DNA from: Sipunculus nudus
Lineage: Eukaryota > Annelida > Sipuncula > Golfingiida > Sipunculidae
Direction of reading: 5' to 3'
Assembly (NCBI GenBank): GCA_026874595.1
Contig: CM049316.1
Coordinates: 63,221,176-63,285,175, forward strand
Length of the DNA stretch: 64,000 bases
The position numbers and the translations under genes are program-made. Positions 22,901 through 37,900 of this stretch are shown here, in pieces. The notes beneath the pieces are model-generated. The model worked only from the letters and a program-made list of their open reading frames with translations, did no database searches and was not told the DNA's origin. Position 1 is the stretch's first letter. Every line of letters starts with the position of its first letter.

Positions 22901-25900
22901 AACTAACAAATTCCTTTTCTATTTTTCTTTAATTTGTTATTAAAAACCAATAAAAATTGATTAATTTATTGTTTATTGTTATGTTGTTGGTTAAAACTAC
23001 TAGATGAGTTGGGTTGGACACCTGGATCAACTATGGCTGGCCATAAGCTGCCTGGATTCTCACCTCAAGCGTGCATAATTTGATGAAAGGTCAACAAGGT
23101 CAACATACAGGTGACTCAAGAGGGGCTGGAGAGAGCCAAAGTCTGACAGGGTCTCATAAAAAAACATTAATAAAAGCTACAATTTTTGGCCAATTGCTTT
23201 CAGCTTTCTAAACTAAAAAGCTGAAATCCTTATGTGTGCATGATATGAAAATTATATCAACAGTGCTCACGGGAAACAAACGTGCCATGGTCACAGTTGG
23301 GCAAAAATTTAAGGTACTAATTTTATATTTATACTAATAACTTATAAAATTTGAAAAATTCAGAACTAATTTTGGGTATTCAATTGAATCTTGATTAAAT
23401 AATGTTACATCCCTGACAAAAAAATCTCTAGCTTCAGCAATGCCCTTGTTAAGGGAGTAAATATTTCTCAATTTTTTACAAAGTGCATTATGTTTGGGCC
23501 CATAACTTAAAATAATTACGCAATACTGACATCATTCTGGCATGTGCATAGAGAATGAAAAATATGTATATTATTTATGATTAAAGTCAGATCAGTGGTT
23601 TTGATATTAGGCAGTCTTGAAGTGTAACACTGGGTTTTAATGGAAAAATGAAGTTTTTCATTAATATCTCAGGGTATTAAGTCCTAGTGACCAAATTCTT
23701 GGCATGGTAGGGGATTTTGGAGACATCTAACTGTATGCCGGATTTAAGGAACTTAGAGCTGAAGCTGGGGAGCTGAGCTCTTGCAAACTGCATAACACTA
23801 GCTTGATGTAAACAATATGTTACATGGTGCTTGAAAACTTGATTTAAATCTACAGTTTTTGATCAACTGGTTTCAAATTTTTGGTGTTAACAGTTGAAAT
23901 GCTAACAAAAACATGCTGTGAAAATTAAATCCACAGTACTTACAGGAAAAAAACGTGCCATGGTCAAAGTTGGGCAAAATTTAAGGTACCAATTTTTTAT
24001 TTTTATTAATATTTTAACAAATTTAAAAGATTTTCATCTAATTTTGGGTATACAATTTAATTTTGATTAATTAAAGTTATGATACTGGAAAAAAGGTCCA
24101 TAGCTTTAACATTTTTTGTGTTAAGTAATCAAATATCTTTCCTAATTTTTTACAAAATGCATTATGTTTGGGCCCATAACTTTTTTAAATTAAATAATAC
24201 AGACATAATTTCTGGCATGTACATAGGAATTATATAGAGGAATATTTATGGTAAATATGAGGAAAAACAGATGAGTGGTTTTGATATTAGGCAGCCCTGA
24301 AGTGTGAAAATGGGTTTTTAATAAAAAATTGAGGTTTTTCCTTAATTTCTCAAAGGAACGAAGTCGCAAAGACCCAGTTTTCGGCTTGGTAGGAGATCTT
24401 GGGGACATCTAACATTATGCCGAATTTTGGATTCCTAGGTCTTACGGTTTCAAAACGTGCCACATCTACGGACGGAAGGACGGACGGACGGACAGACGGA
24501 CGGATGGATGGACAGACGACGGACAATGGACCACGACTATAGCTCAGATGACTTATAGTCAGCTGAGCTAAAAAACACCTCTCTTATAAGACTACCTGTC
24601 TATTAAGACCACCCTGGGTTGAACTGAAAGCATTCAGATTGGTTATGACTGATCAGTCTTATAAGATCACATGTAATTTAAGACCACTTTTGGCCAGTCT
24701 CATGGGTAGTCTCCAAACACAGGTAACACTATAAACATTTTTTCTCACCGAATTCTTGTGTGATCTTTTTACTGAGGAACTCCATCTTACTGGCCTCTCC
24801 GTGTACAAGCATCACGTTGCGGGGTTCACATTGTCTGATGAGCTGCATGATGCCTTTAGCATCTGCGTGAGCACTGAATGACATGTACTGGACAGCCATC
24901 TTGACATCAATCTGCAATGGAAAACAGTTACAATCTATATTATAACTGACGGTGGTCACACATCTCCATGGCCACGCTTCGTGTCCACACAAGTGGACAC
25001 GAAGCTTAAATTGGGATATTAGTAGTCAGCTGGAAGTGTGCAACAGGCAACGACTTAATGAACCATGTTGGTTTGGAATAAATTTCTAGGAAAGACCATC
25101 AATAAATGCTGAAATCACTGGAAAAAACCTTAGTTCAGCAAGGTGGTGGTGTGCGGCGTTAACTGTCCCAAAACCTCTAGACTTTACAAGTCAATGAAAT
25201 AGTTGAGCAGAGAGCCATATATTTGTAAAATAGTTTGCCTTGAGGTGACAATACCTGTTCACCTTGTGAACAAGGAAAATGGTAATAAGTATGTGATAAA
25301 AATAATTATTATCAATCTTGAATTTCAGGTTTTCTTTAAAAAATATGAAATATCCAGAAATCATATAATCTGTCCTTCAATCATGCATTTATCAGAATAT
25401 AAGTTGACCTAACCATGAACTGTTTGACCTTAATCGCATATTTTTTCAATGAATAATCATAAGCAAAGCAACCAATCAAGTATCCTTTGGCAATGTAAAC
25501 AGCCAAGCACCTGCCAACCACAAAATTTGCATAATTTGGGGGACTCTCCTATACAGAACACATGTAGTCTGTACCAGTAACCCTGTCTGCATGTCGCTCT
25601 GGGATATTTTTCATACAAAGGAAACAGTATAAAAAGTTATAGGCCAAAAGTTGCAGGAGCTATTCCACCAATTGCTGTGTGTATAATAACATCTTACCTT
25701 GCTCTGAATATGAATGAGACAAATAATCCAAAATATGGTAAAAAAACTTCATAATGACTGTGATAAATTCATCACTGAAGAACAGAGATATAGCAATGCC
25801 AGCTGATGACGTCAGTCAATGCGATGTCATAGGCGATAACCTTTGTGACGTCACCATTGTCTAAAAAACAGCTCTCGCAACCTTCTATAGGCATGGAAAG

Positions 25901-28900
25901 CCTTCTGTGTTGGAAGGTTTTTGAGGCTCATAAGCATAATTTGGTCAAAGGGGCAGAGCATAAGGGCTGTGGTGATTAGGTCAATTACATCATTCAAAAT
26001 GAATAAATGCTTAAGGAAGTTATGTTATCACCTATGTCTGCTTGTTTATCTCTCTGCAGGATTACACAAAATCCACTGCACTAATTTCTACCTTACTATG
26101 TAAAGGGGTGGAAAATGAGCTGGACCCTATCTGACCTTTATAAACTAAAGGTAATCCCTTGGAGCTTTTATAAAAATAGGCCAGAAAACATGGATATCAT
26201 TGCAAAATGGCTGCTTATTTTGTTTATATCATATCAAGGTGTTTATGATATGTGGGGGCTGCCAGAATAATCAAAACAAATTAAACTAGGCATCTGGCAG
26301 TAAGTCAGATAAGCCAGAGCTTTGCAAATGGCATTATGCAACAAGTGACCTTTTTATCTCAGCATCTATGCAACCTACCACCTTAGATTACATTTTTAGC
26401 TCAGCTGACTATAAGTCATCTGAGCTATAGTCGTGGTCCATTGTCCGTCATCCGTCTGTCCGTCCGTCCGTCCGTCCGTCCGTAGATGTGGCACGTTTTG
26501 AAACCGTAGGACCTAGGAATCCAAAATTCAGCATAATGTTAGATGTCCCCAAGATCTCCTACCAAGCCGAAAACTGGGTCTTTGCAACTTCGTTCCTTTG
26601 AGAAATTAAGGAAAAACCTCAATTTTTTATTAAAAACCTATTTTCACACTTCAGGACTGCCTAATATCAAAACCACTCATCTGTTTTTCCTCATATTTAC
26701 CATAAATATTCCTCTATATAGTTCCTATGTACATGCCAGAAATTATGTCTGTATTATTTAATTTCAAAAAGTTATGGGCCCAAACATAATGCATTTTGTA
26801 AAAAATCAGGAAAGATATTTGATCACTTAACACAAACAAGGGACCTATGGGTCACTGTGCTCAGCTGAAGTTAACCTTGAAGGTAAAAATCTAAAATAAT
26901 ATCAAATGGAGATTAAGTGTAAGAGGAAGAGGTAATAAAGGCCATGGTTGGTTTATATGATTGGTTTGTATTGATGAGCAAGAAATTGTTGCAAATAATA
27001 TTTTGTGACCTGACCATGTGTTTCCTAATGTTGAAACTGAAGCATGTGAGCAGTTTGTGAACAAATGATCTGTACAATTACCATTATCATTAGTTGGCTT
27101 TTCGATTAACTGTTGACATTTCAGTAGTTTACACATTTGTTCAATCAAATCTTTTTTTTGTATAATATATATTATTAAATATATGTTTTTTTTATGAAAT
27201 GTATACAGTTGAAATATAACTAATTAACAACATAAAACATGGCAAACAAAGCCTGATCTCAAATTCTGCTGATGCAGGAAAATAATGAACAAATGTTTGT
27301 AATAAATCCTCATTTTTTTATCACATCAATTTTTTTTTTAATTTAAGTTTATATTTCTATAAATTTTCAATATAACATATATATCTGAATATAAAAGTTG
27401 ATTCATAATTCTCAATTGCATCATCATAAATCTCAATCTTGTCAGATAACACCACATCATGCATACAAATGTTTATTTATTTTTTACCACAAAAATATAT
27501 CTTTTAAATCTGCAAAACAATAAATATCTAAAAAAAATACTTGATTTAGATTTTACAATTTTTAATTGTGTCTTTATTTATCCATAATGTGCTTCATATT
27601 TTATCATAATTTAAGCATACTGATGGGTTCCATTATGATTGGTAAAATCATTTAAAAGAAAAATGATTTCTTTAAAAATGCTACATTACACAACATTGCA
27701 TCTTCTGGATTACACCTTGAATTACTTTTTCAAGGAAAGTTTTTGCATATCAGAGTGGAAGCAGCATTACAATTAAGGAGATACAGTGAAAACAATAACA
27801 ATACTGCATAACACTTGGTGGGTTGTGTTTGCGGGGGGGGGGGGGGGGGGGGTCATTGGGGTGGTGATATGAGAATAACTGTACACTTGTCACAGCAGGG
27901 GATCTCCCCCAGTGACTGTAACAAATCAGAAACCCTGGCATAGCTGACTTCCAGTGACCTGGAGTGGGACCCTGCACCTGTAATCTGTAAACAAAGCAAA
28001 TGACTACAATAGAGCCTCAAGAAAAAAATCAATAACTAGCTTAATTTTCAAGCTTTTACTTCCAAATTTCAGATTTAAACAAATTAAATATTTATGTTTA
28101 CATGCTGTGAAAATTAAATCAATGGTACTTACAGGAAAAAAACGTGCCATGGTCAAAGTTGGGCAAAATTTAAGGTACTGATTTTATTTTTATGCTAATT
28201 ACTTAAAAAATTTACAAAATTCAGATCTAATTTTGGGTAAACAATTGAATCTTAATTAAACATAGTTATATACTTGGGAAAACAGACTCTAGTTTCAAAA
28301 TTTTTCATGTTAAGTGAGTAAATATTTTTCCTGATTTTTTACAAAGTCCATTATATTTGGGCCCATAACTTAAAGAATTTATACTTAACAGACTTAATTT
28401 CTGGCATGTACATAGGAACTATATAGAAGAATATTTATGGTAAATATGAGGAAAAACAGATGAGTGGTTTTGATATTAGGCAGTCCTGAAGTGTGAAAAT
28501 AGGATTTTAATAAAAAATTGAGGTTTTTCCTTAATTTCTCAAAGGAACGAAGTCGCAAAGACCCAGTTTTCGGCTTGGTAGGAGATCTTGGGGACATCTA
28601 ACATTATGCTGAAATTTGGATACCTAGGTCTTACGGTTTCAAAACGTGCCACATCTACGGACGGACGGACGGACGTACTCCCGTAGGTGTATTTGTGGGG
28701 TTCATCACTTATGGGGTGCACGGGAGTACACATTTGTTTTGTGGGCACCACCTTAATGTCCAAAAATGTGGGGTGCTTCAGCTATTAATGTGTGGGGTGC
28801 AAAATCCATTAACAGTGGGGTGATTTGTTCATTAAATGCAGGGGGATTTGTGTTTTACGAGAAGGGAACATTCAATATACATTGGGTTTGAAAGGGGGAA

Positions 28901-31900
28901 GAGCACTGGTACTATCTGGCTATTTAAGTGGAAACGAGGGGGGGGGGGGGGGGCGTGGAGAGGTTGCAAGATCAGTTGATCGCCATGTTGGCCTGGAGAA
29001 GTCTAAAATCTATCTCCGTCTTATCATAAATGATTCACAAACTCAAGAGCTGCATCATGATCAGGATTACAGTGCTGACAGTTTGCACTGCTGTCAGTGG
29101 ATGGCATGTAAAATTTGAAGAAAAAGGACCAGCAGTTTCAGAGAGGTCAAAAGTGCAATCTCCTAAACTGAGTACATAATGATCCACAGTTGTAACTTCT
29201 GCAGGATCATCACCAACTCCTTACCTAGCTGAAGCCAATATGCCTTGCAGTATTGCATGAACTGAAAATGTAAATAATTGATGACAGCATTAGCTCAGCT
29301 GTCAAATGAAACATTTGTGCAATAGATTGTTCTCCACTATAAACCTCTAGTTTAATTTGCAAGGTAAGTTCATAAATACGGAGTCACCTTGGAGATTAGT
29401 TTTGCAAAAAAATCCTGGTGTACATTTGAAAACAAAAAAAAAACTGATTTGAATAAGCAAAAGCAGCTGGCATATCCACAATGGCATATTCACAAAGTAG
29501 TGCAAGATATCCCAGCTGAAACATAACACACATTACAAATTTGGAGATGTAATTTTTTATTTAAAAAAAACAAGAGATTACATACTGTGAAGTAAAAACT
29601 TCCACTTACAAGCAGAAGAACAGGCTTTGCCATAAGATATTTTTAAAATCATCAGAAGGAACATTAAATTATTCAGCAGGCAAGTGACAGAGTTTCCACT
29701 CCAACAGGAGGACCAATGACAATCAAAGAAGTCTTGGATCTATTTAAAAATTTTCAACAAATATTAGGTCTTCAAGTTTACATAGAAAAAACAACAATAA
29801 TGCCAATAAAACTTTTTTTAACTAGACATTTCTTGGAACCGCAGGTGCCATAGTATCCCCAGACAATTAACCCCTCCCATCTTCTCCCCCTCACACCTGC
29901 CTTGCTCACAGTACTGTCAAGTACTAATGATGGGGTATTAAAACCTGCTTAAACAAGAAAAAGATAATAGGTGGCACCACCAGTTTCCAGAATATGACAA
30001 AGCTATCCGAGATCTTTGGTCAACTTTAATTTTGGATCGATCCATGCAATATTACTAGAAATATTAAAGAATTTGTATGATATATGGAAATATTCAAGGT
30101 CATGGCCACTTTCACAGGAAAGGTCATGACCCCAATTTAAACATACATCATCCAATAACCCATATCTAGGTATATGCATAATATAGGAGAAATCTGACCA
30201 TTACTTTTTGAGTTATAATGCTCACAGTACTGTCAAGTAGCACTGATAGAGGATTAAATCCCGCTAAAACAAGAAAAAGACAATAGGTGGCACCACCAGT
30301 TTCTGGCACATGACAAAGCTATCCAATATCTTTTGACAACTTGAATTTTGGATCAATCCATGCGAAATTATTTGAGATATTAAAGAATTTGTGTGATTTT
30401 CACCATATATGGAAATATTCAAGGTCAAGGCCATTCTCACAGGAAAGGTCATGACCCCAATTTATACATACATCATCACATATCCCATATCTATATATAT
30501 GCATAATATTAAAGATATCTGACCATTAGTTTTTGAGTTATAATGCTCACAGTACTGTCAAGTAACACTGATACAGGTATTAAAACCCGCTAAAACAAGA
30601 AAAAGACAATAGGTGGCACCACCAGTTTCTGGCACATGACAAAGCTATCCAATATTTTTGGACAACTTGAATTTTGGATTAATCCATGCAACATTATTTG
30701 AGATATTAAAGAATTTGTGTGATTTTCACCATATATGGAAATATTCAAGGACAAGGCCATTCTCCTAGGAAAGGTCATGACCCCAATTTATACATACATC
30801 ATCCCATAACCCATATCTATGTATATGCATAATATTAAAGATATCTGTACATTACTTTTTGAGTTATAATGCTCACAGTACTGTCAAGTAGCAATATTGG
30901 GGGTATTAAAACCCGCTAAAACAAGAAAAAGGCAATAGGTGGCACCACCAGTTTCCGGCACGTGATAAAGCTATTTAAGATCTTCGGTGAACTTGAATTT
31001 TAGATCAATCCATTCAAGATTTCTTCATATATTTAAGAATATGTGGGTTTTTGCCCAAAATTGCACCTATTCAAGCTCATGGTCACTCTCCTATTGAAGG
31101 TCATGACCCCATTTTAATTAGGCGTTGTCCTCTCATCCATATCTATGCATATGTATAGTTTGTATAAGATCAGTGAAATATTTTTTGAGTTATCGTGGGT
31201 ACAAGATTTATATGCGGCGGTGTGGATGGGACCGACATAAAACCATAGTATCCCCGACTTTGTCTGGGGATACAATAAGAGAGAACTAAAACACTTGGGT
31301 CTGTGTTGGTGCACTGATCCAATCAAAATTTTAGGAATCTCAATTCCAGTCTCTGATAACTCACTCTCCAATTGCTGATTCTTGGACTGATGTGTGGATA
31401 GCTCGTCCCTGGAATCTACGTCATGACCATTTGAACTACTGTCGTCACTGTTATCATTTGTTGGACTGTACAGGCTCCCTTCGCGATCTCTAGATTCAGT
31501 TACATCAGACACACTCACTGATTGGTTTGCACACAGCTGGTTCTCAGTCTGATGTATTATGGAGGGACTCACAGGTATTTGGATCTCAGGTAGAGGACTC
31601 AGTGCATGACTCTCAGGTTGAGGATTCCTGTACAGACTTACAGGTAACAGACTCTTAGACTGAGGATTAGTGGACTGACCCTCGAGTGAAAAACTCACAG
31701 GTTGAAGGCATGTGGAAAATGGACTTTCTGACAGCTGACTCCCGGATAATGGTCTCTCATCATGTTGAATCCCTGATAGCTGACTCACAGATGTCAGACT
31801 TCCTGGTAAACTGGAAGTTCCAGTCTCTGATAACTTGCTCTCCACTTGCTGATTCTTGGACTGATGTGTGGATAGCTCATCCCTTGGTTGACTCTGTTCA

Positions 31901-34900
31901 AGCTGGGCTGTAAACATTGAAATGAAATCTTTTTATCCATCTTTTCCAGGTTACGGGGTCACATACACAAAATAAATAATTAAAAATAAGTTCTTTTTTG
32001 TTCAAATAAAAATCCACAGCATTATATAGAAATAAAAAATCAAATACAGGACACCAATTACAAGACCGACCAAATTTAAGTTCTGATCTATTTAACATGT
32101 TACCATCATTTCTACAAGCGGTCAATCTGAGCAGTCATAAATCTATAGAAATTTGTTGCAGCACAAGAACATCAATTATTCAAATCTGCTGAAAGCAGCA
32201 AACATTCCAGGCAAAACACCTTTGTTAACAACACTAAATATGTGTAACAAGTCCAATCTAGTTAGGTGGTCACACAACACACAGACTTCTCTGGATGACT
32301 TATCCCTTTATGATTATCTAAATGGCTTTAGACCAAATACAGCAAATCTGTGATCCAAATACAAATGCTGGCTCTCAACCTCAAATAGAAATACTAAATT
32401 TGGTAATATTTAAATTAAGATACAAAAACAAAAAGGTATCTCACCAGTTCTCTACAATACATCTATACACAATACACTCCCTATCTATACACAATGCATT
32501 GTGAACCTGAGTGACACAGGAGCACATAATCCACAAAATTTAAAAAAGAAAGAGTCAATGACGACCAAGCTCTGACAACCACAGAAATAGGTACACAAGG
32601 TAACATACATCTGAAAGCTGTGCTGCAAGATATACTTACTTAGAATCCATTCAAAGTCATCCAAGAATGCCTTCAGAGAATTGGGTTTTTTCCTCAGCAT
32701 GACTGAAACAAGATAATCAACATGGTAATTACCACCTCCAGCATTATTCCCACTAAAGTAGAAGTGTTGTCTGGACATCTTAATGAAAGTTGTATATGAA
32801 TAATATGAAAATCAAAAACCATGTAAACAGCAAACTGATAACTTGAGGCTGGATAGCTATTACGAAGCATCATTCATTACAAAACAATATTTAGAAATGA
32901 ATGATGCATCTAGCTCTCCAGCTACATGTTATTAAAGGATTGTGTGTTCTTGTGGCATTTACCACAAAAAAATTAAATTGGCAAGGGATCATAACCTTAA
33001 AACAGTGTTTTGCCCTAAATAGCTTATATTTTATCAAACAGCCATGAAACAGTTCCTTTTAATTTTGATAACACTGTGATAATATTCTGAATTTCCAGCA
33101 TTTACATTTTGCCATTTTAAATCAACTATACTTTTATACTCTGTGCAATTATCTTTTAAAACCTTTATGCTAAATTGCAATTAAAATGAAATATAAAAAA
33201 TTTAAAATAAGTTGAGCCATCTGCCCCCCCCTAAAAATACTTGATTTTGGCTACCAATTCAGTATACATTTTACTGGCCATTTGGGTTGGCGAGAAAAAA
33301 TCTTAAATAAAACCCCAATCAAGCAAAAATCCATTAATGCAGAGCATGGAAATTAAACAGAACTCAAATTCTTACCTAATGTCAATCAGGTTTTTTTTAA
33401 TTACCTAACTTCATCAAAGAAAAATGAACAATGTTACAAACTGCTTCTTTGTAAATACCTCGTGATATTTTGAATTATAATCTGACAGTTATTTTTCTTT
33501 CTCATGCAGTTTCTCTTCTCAATAGGAAAGTGCAGGTAAATGGTCAAGTTTACTATGGGAACCTTGCACATGAATTTTGGTCTGGATATTTCATAGCACT
33601 GTCAGAAGAAGTGTCTGGGGAAGGGTTCCAAAACTAGCAGATAAACAAGCATGGTATATTAACATATGGACATTGGTTAAATCAGGTCTGCACAAATGTC
33701 TAACTAAATATGTAACTGATTGCAGGAAATGACACGAAAAGGTGACATCTAATATCAATTTTGAAAGAACCATTAAGTAGAATTGATATTATTGAAATTC
33801 ACATGAAGACAGGCCTTGGGAAATTCACAAGTGTGCAGGGCCAAGAAAAATACAGATTTGCCTCTAGAGAATATGTCCCTAATATGCTGGGTAGGTAGGA
33901 AGGTTATGGTAGCTAATTAGGAAAAAAAATTTTAAAACCTTTTTTAAAAAGGAAGAATTTGCAACCAATGAAATCTGTCGATAGGCTTTCAAGTATTGAA
34001 CATATTAATTAATATGAGTGGTTGAGCAAATTTTTCTTTCCAGGTGAAGCACAGCAAGTGTTACTGTGTAGGATTCTGCTGTCTTTGAAGATTCAGCTAC
34101 TTTCTTGGAATAAAATATTCCAAGCAATTCTCTGTCACAAAGTTTTCATCTGGAGATCATAAAACTTTCGGTTCGGGGTCATTTTTTACTGTCAGTCAGG
34201 TTTCAAGAAATTAACTTTTATAGGCCCTGTCATTAATGGCTGTCCATTCACAGCTGTATCCTTTAAAAACACAGGGACTGCTCCATGAATAATTTATACA
34301 TGTAGTAAATTCCGCCAATGCTATCATGCCTTAACTAAGAACAACAAACTGAACATTTGCGCTTTCATTTACCTTTCCCTTTCTCTAAAAGAGAAAGATG
34401 TTTCCCCCACTCTAATATGTTGGCTTCTTTTACTGTAAAACTGGTTGCAAAATATAACACAATTGAATAAGGATATGTAGCACTACAACTTTTACAACAT
34501 TATAATCAACAATATAAAAAGCATAATTTTAAGTAAACTACATGCAGTATGAGATCCAATATCTCTGAAATATGTTTAAGCAATATACTTAAAATAATAT
34601 TACAATATATACCATCAGTTTTGTTTGTTTTCTGACAAACCAGAAAAGCCCCTTCCTTTACTCATAAATATTCTCTTAAATTTTTTATAATAAAATCTGT
34701 TCCTTGTTGCAAAGGACAGACAAACACATTTTATATACTGAAATATAATATTTAAAGCAGACCAAGTCTGGCAGTCAGGTGCATGGACATTCCCTTGCCT
34801 GGAAAACAGTCCAATACAATTAATTTCAAAATTTCATGGCTGAAAATGAGTGACTCAGCATCTCATCAAGAAGAGGAATTCCACAATATACTGTACCCCT

Positions 34901-37900
34901 TGTGGAAAAAATAAAAATAACTGATATATATATAAATATTTTAAAATAAAGTATAACTTGATTATTTATATATATATATATATATACCAACTCTAATACA
35001 GTCAAGACTGAATGTTCATGTGATTTGATTGGCCAACGTGGCATTGTTCTTTAGTCGTGTGTGTACTTATCTTTCGACCGTGTTCTAGGTGGCTTTCCAG
35101 CTACAAGTTGATGTCACCCATTATAAATTCATGTCACTTAACCAGAGTGGGTCACTTAGTCATGATGTGTCCCTCTAAAATGCCTGTTTTCAACCACTGT
35201 CAAGCATCTGTGGACTACTTAAGCATCAATTGGATCACAAAACTTTTACCTCCTGTTCCATAGGTCATGTCTGACCCCCCCTGAATATTTTATCCAAACA
35301 TGTCCATTACTTCTTGATTAGTCTTGTACACTTCCAAACTGTTAAAAAATTGTCAGCAAACAAACATGTAACCCCCTTTGTCAGAGGTAAACAGCAGTTA
35401 AGATTTTGATATATCTCATTGTACATCAACTTACATCAAAGAAATCCATAGAAATTTCTTAAATCAACCCTAGATATTACTCACTAAGCATCATCAGAAC
35501 TGGAGTAGACTGTAATTGAGGTCCCCTCTGAATCCACAATCTTTACCGGCCAGTACACTTTCCCTATTCCAGGGAGGCGACTCCATGCAAACATATCTGA
35601 AATTAGTGAATCATAATGAATACTGTCATTTATGTCACAGTGCCACATGAAAATGTCATGAAATTTTCAATATTTATATAAACTCAACGTTAAAAAACTT
35701 AACCATAAAAAAAATGGATAACATACCCTACTTGTAACATGAAACATCTGCTCATCTTGGAGACAAGATTATACACCCTGCAGTAATGGACAAATCAATC
35801 CTCATAACATCGACAATTTATAAGCCACTGCACCCCACTTTTATGGACAAATCACCCCGAAAGCAACAGACAAATATTCAAGTTTCATACTCCTCTTACA
35901 TATACGCAAAGACATCCCACTGTTCCAGACAAATCACTCAACTATGGACTCCCCCCCCCCCCCCCCACCCCTAAGTAACAGACAAATATTCATGTTTAAA
36001 ACTTTTCTTACATTTATGCCAATGCAACCCACTTTTATGAACAAATCACCCCAACATTTATGGACAAATCACCCCCCCCCCCCAAGTAACAGACATTTAC
36101 ATTTAATACTCATCTTGTAAATATGCCAATGCACCCCACTCTATTGGACAAATCACCCCAGTGACCCCACACAATAGGACAATTCATATACCAATGCACC
36201 CCACTTTTATGGATAAATCACACCAATATTTATGGACAAATCACCCCCCCCCCCAAGTAAGAGACATTTACATTTAATACTCATCTTGTAGATATGCCAA
36301 TGCACCCCACTCTTTTGGACAAATCACCCCACACAACATGGATAATTTATGTGCCAATGCACCCCACATTTTATGGACAAATCACCCAACACAACATGGG
36401 AGAATTTATATGCCCATGCACCCCACTTTTATGGACAAATCACCCCAATATTAATGGACAAATCATCCCCCAAGCAAGAGACATTCACATTTAATTCTCA
36501 TCTTGTAAATATGTCAATACACCCCAGTCTTTTGGACAAATCACCCCACACAACATGGATAATTTATGTGCCAATACACCCCACATTTTATGGACAAATC
36601 ACCCCAACATTTATGGACAGATCACCCCCCCCCCCCAAGTAACAGACATTTACATTTAATACTCGTCTTGCAAATATGCCAATGCACCCCACCCTTTTGG
36701 ACAAATCACCCCAGTGACCCCACACAACATGGACAATTGATATACCAATGCACCCCACTTTTATGGACAAATCACACCAATATTTATGGACAAATCACCC
36801 CCCAAGTAAGACCTTTTACATTTAATGCTCTTCTTGTAGATATGCCAATGCACCCCACTCTTTTGGACAAATCACCCCACACAATATGGATAATTTATGT
36901 GCCAATGCACCCCATATTTTATGGACAAATCACCCCCCAAGTAAGAGACATTTACATTTAATACTTATCTTGTAAATATGCCAATGCACCCCACTCTTTT
37001 GGACAATTCACCCCACACAACATTGAGAATTTATATGCCAATGCACTCCACATTTTATCAACAAATCACCCCACCAGTCATGGACAAATCATCCCCCCTC
37101 CAAGTAAAAGACATTTACATTTAATATCCCCATGTTATGCACACATTTTCAGTTTTCTTTCTCACCTGCAGACAAGCTAATACACCCCATCGACACATCA
37201 TCCCCACACAATATGGACAAAAAACTTATTTGGCAGACAACCAAATGCTGATCATCGTTGTTGACAAATCACCCAACAATACTTGAACAATTTACCTCAC
37301 ATGAATAGATGCGGAAAAACTAGAAATGCACTTGCAAAAACAGATGCCCCCCCCCCCCGCTGTATATAGGTTGTATCAATAAAGGTCAAGGTCACCCGGT
37401 TAGGATCTGGTGTGAGATCTTGGTAGGAACGATCAGAAATTCACATTACGGTTGATCTGACCTTGAGGATGCAGCTCAAGGTCACATGAATAAACATGCA
37501 TGCATTGATTAAATGAACTCATGAGAACAGCAGTTGGTAAATGACCTGTTCAATATCCGTGCAATGAAAAAAGATCGCGACTATAGAATCGGGTATGCAT
37601 GTTCGGACATCAAGCATAAATTCATGGAGCAGTAATAAATTTTCTTGCAATATTTTTGACTTTCTTCACAATATTACACTTATTTAAAAAACTGTAATAT
37701 AATTTATTCCTTATTTTTTTTTTAAACATACAACATTACAAGCTTTGACTTTAATTTCCTCCACAACTCCAAAACCCCAGTTTTTCTCTCCCCAACATGC
37801 AGACCGGATTCTAGCCCCTCTGATAAAAGTTACAAATGTTGATAAAACAGTAGTAAACAATGTTGGCAATATGCATCAAAATGCTTTTTTTATGTTGATT

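Noticed and set aside
24560..24580. Helitron 3' end (hairpin plus CTAA)
   Set aside because: The hairpin runs into the CTAA instead of standing 10-12 nt before it, and the following base is A rather than T in most copies; no 5' TC end fixed.
36349..36961. Open frames of 97 and 131 codons on the plus strand
   Set aside because: They lie in the ATGGACAAATCACCCC array and simply translate the repeat; no start context or domain.
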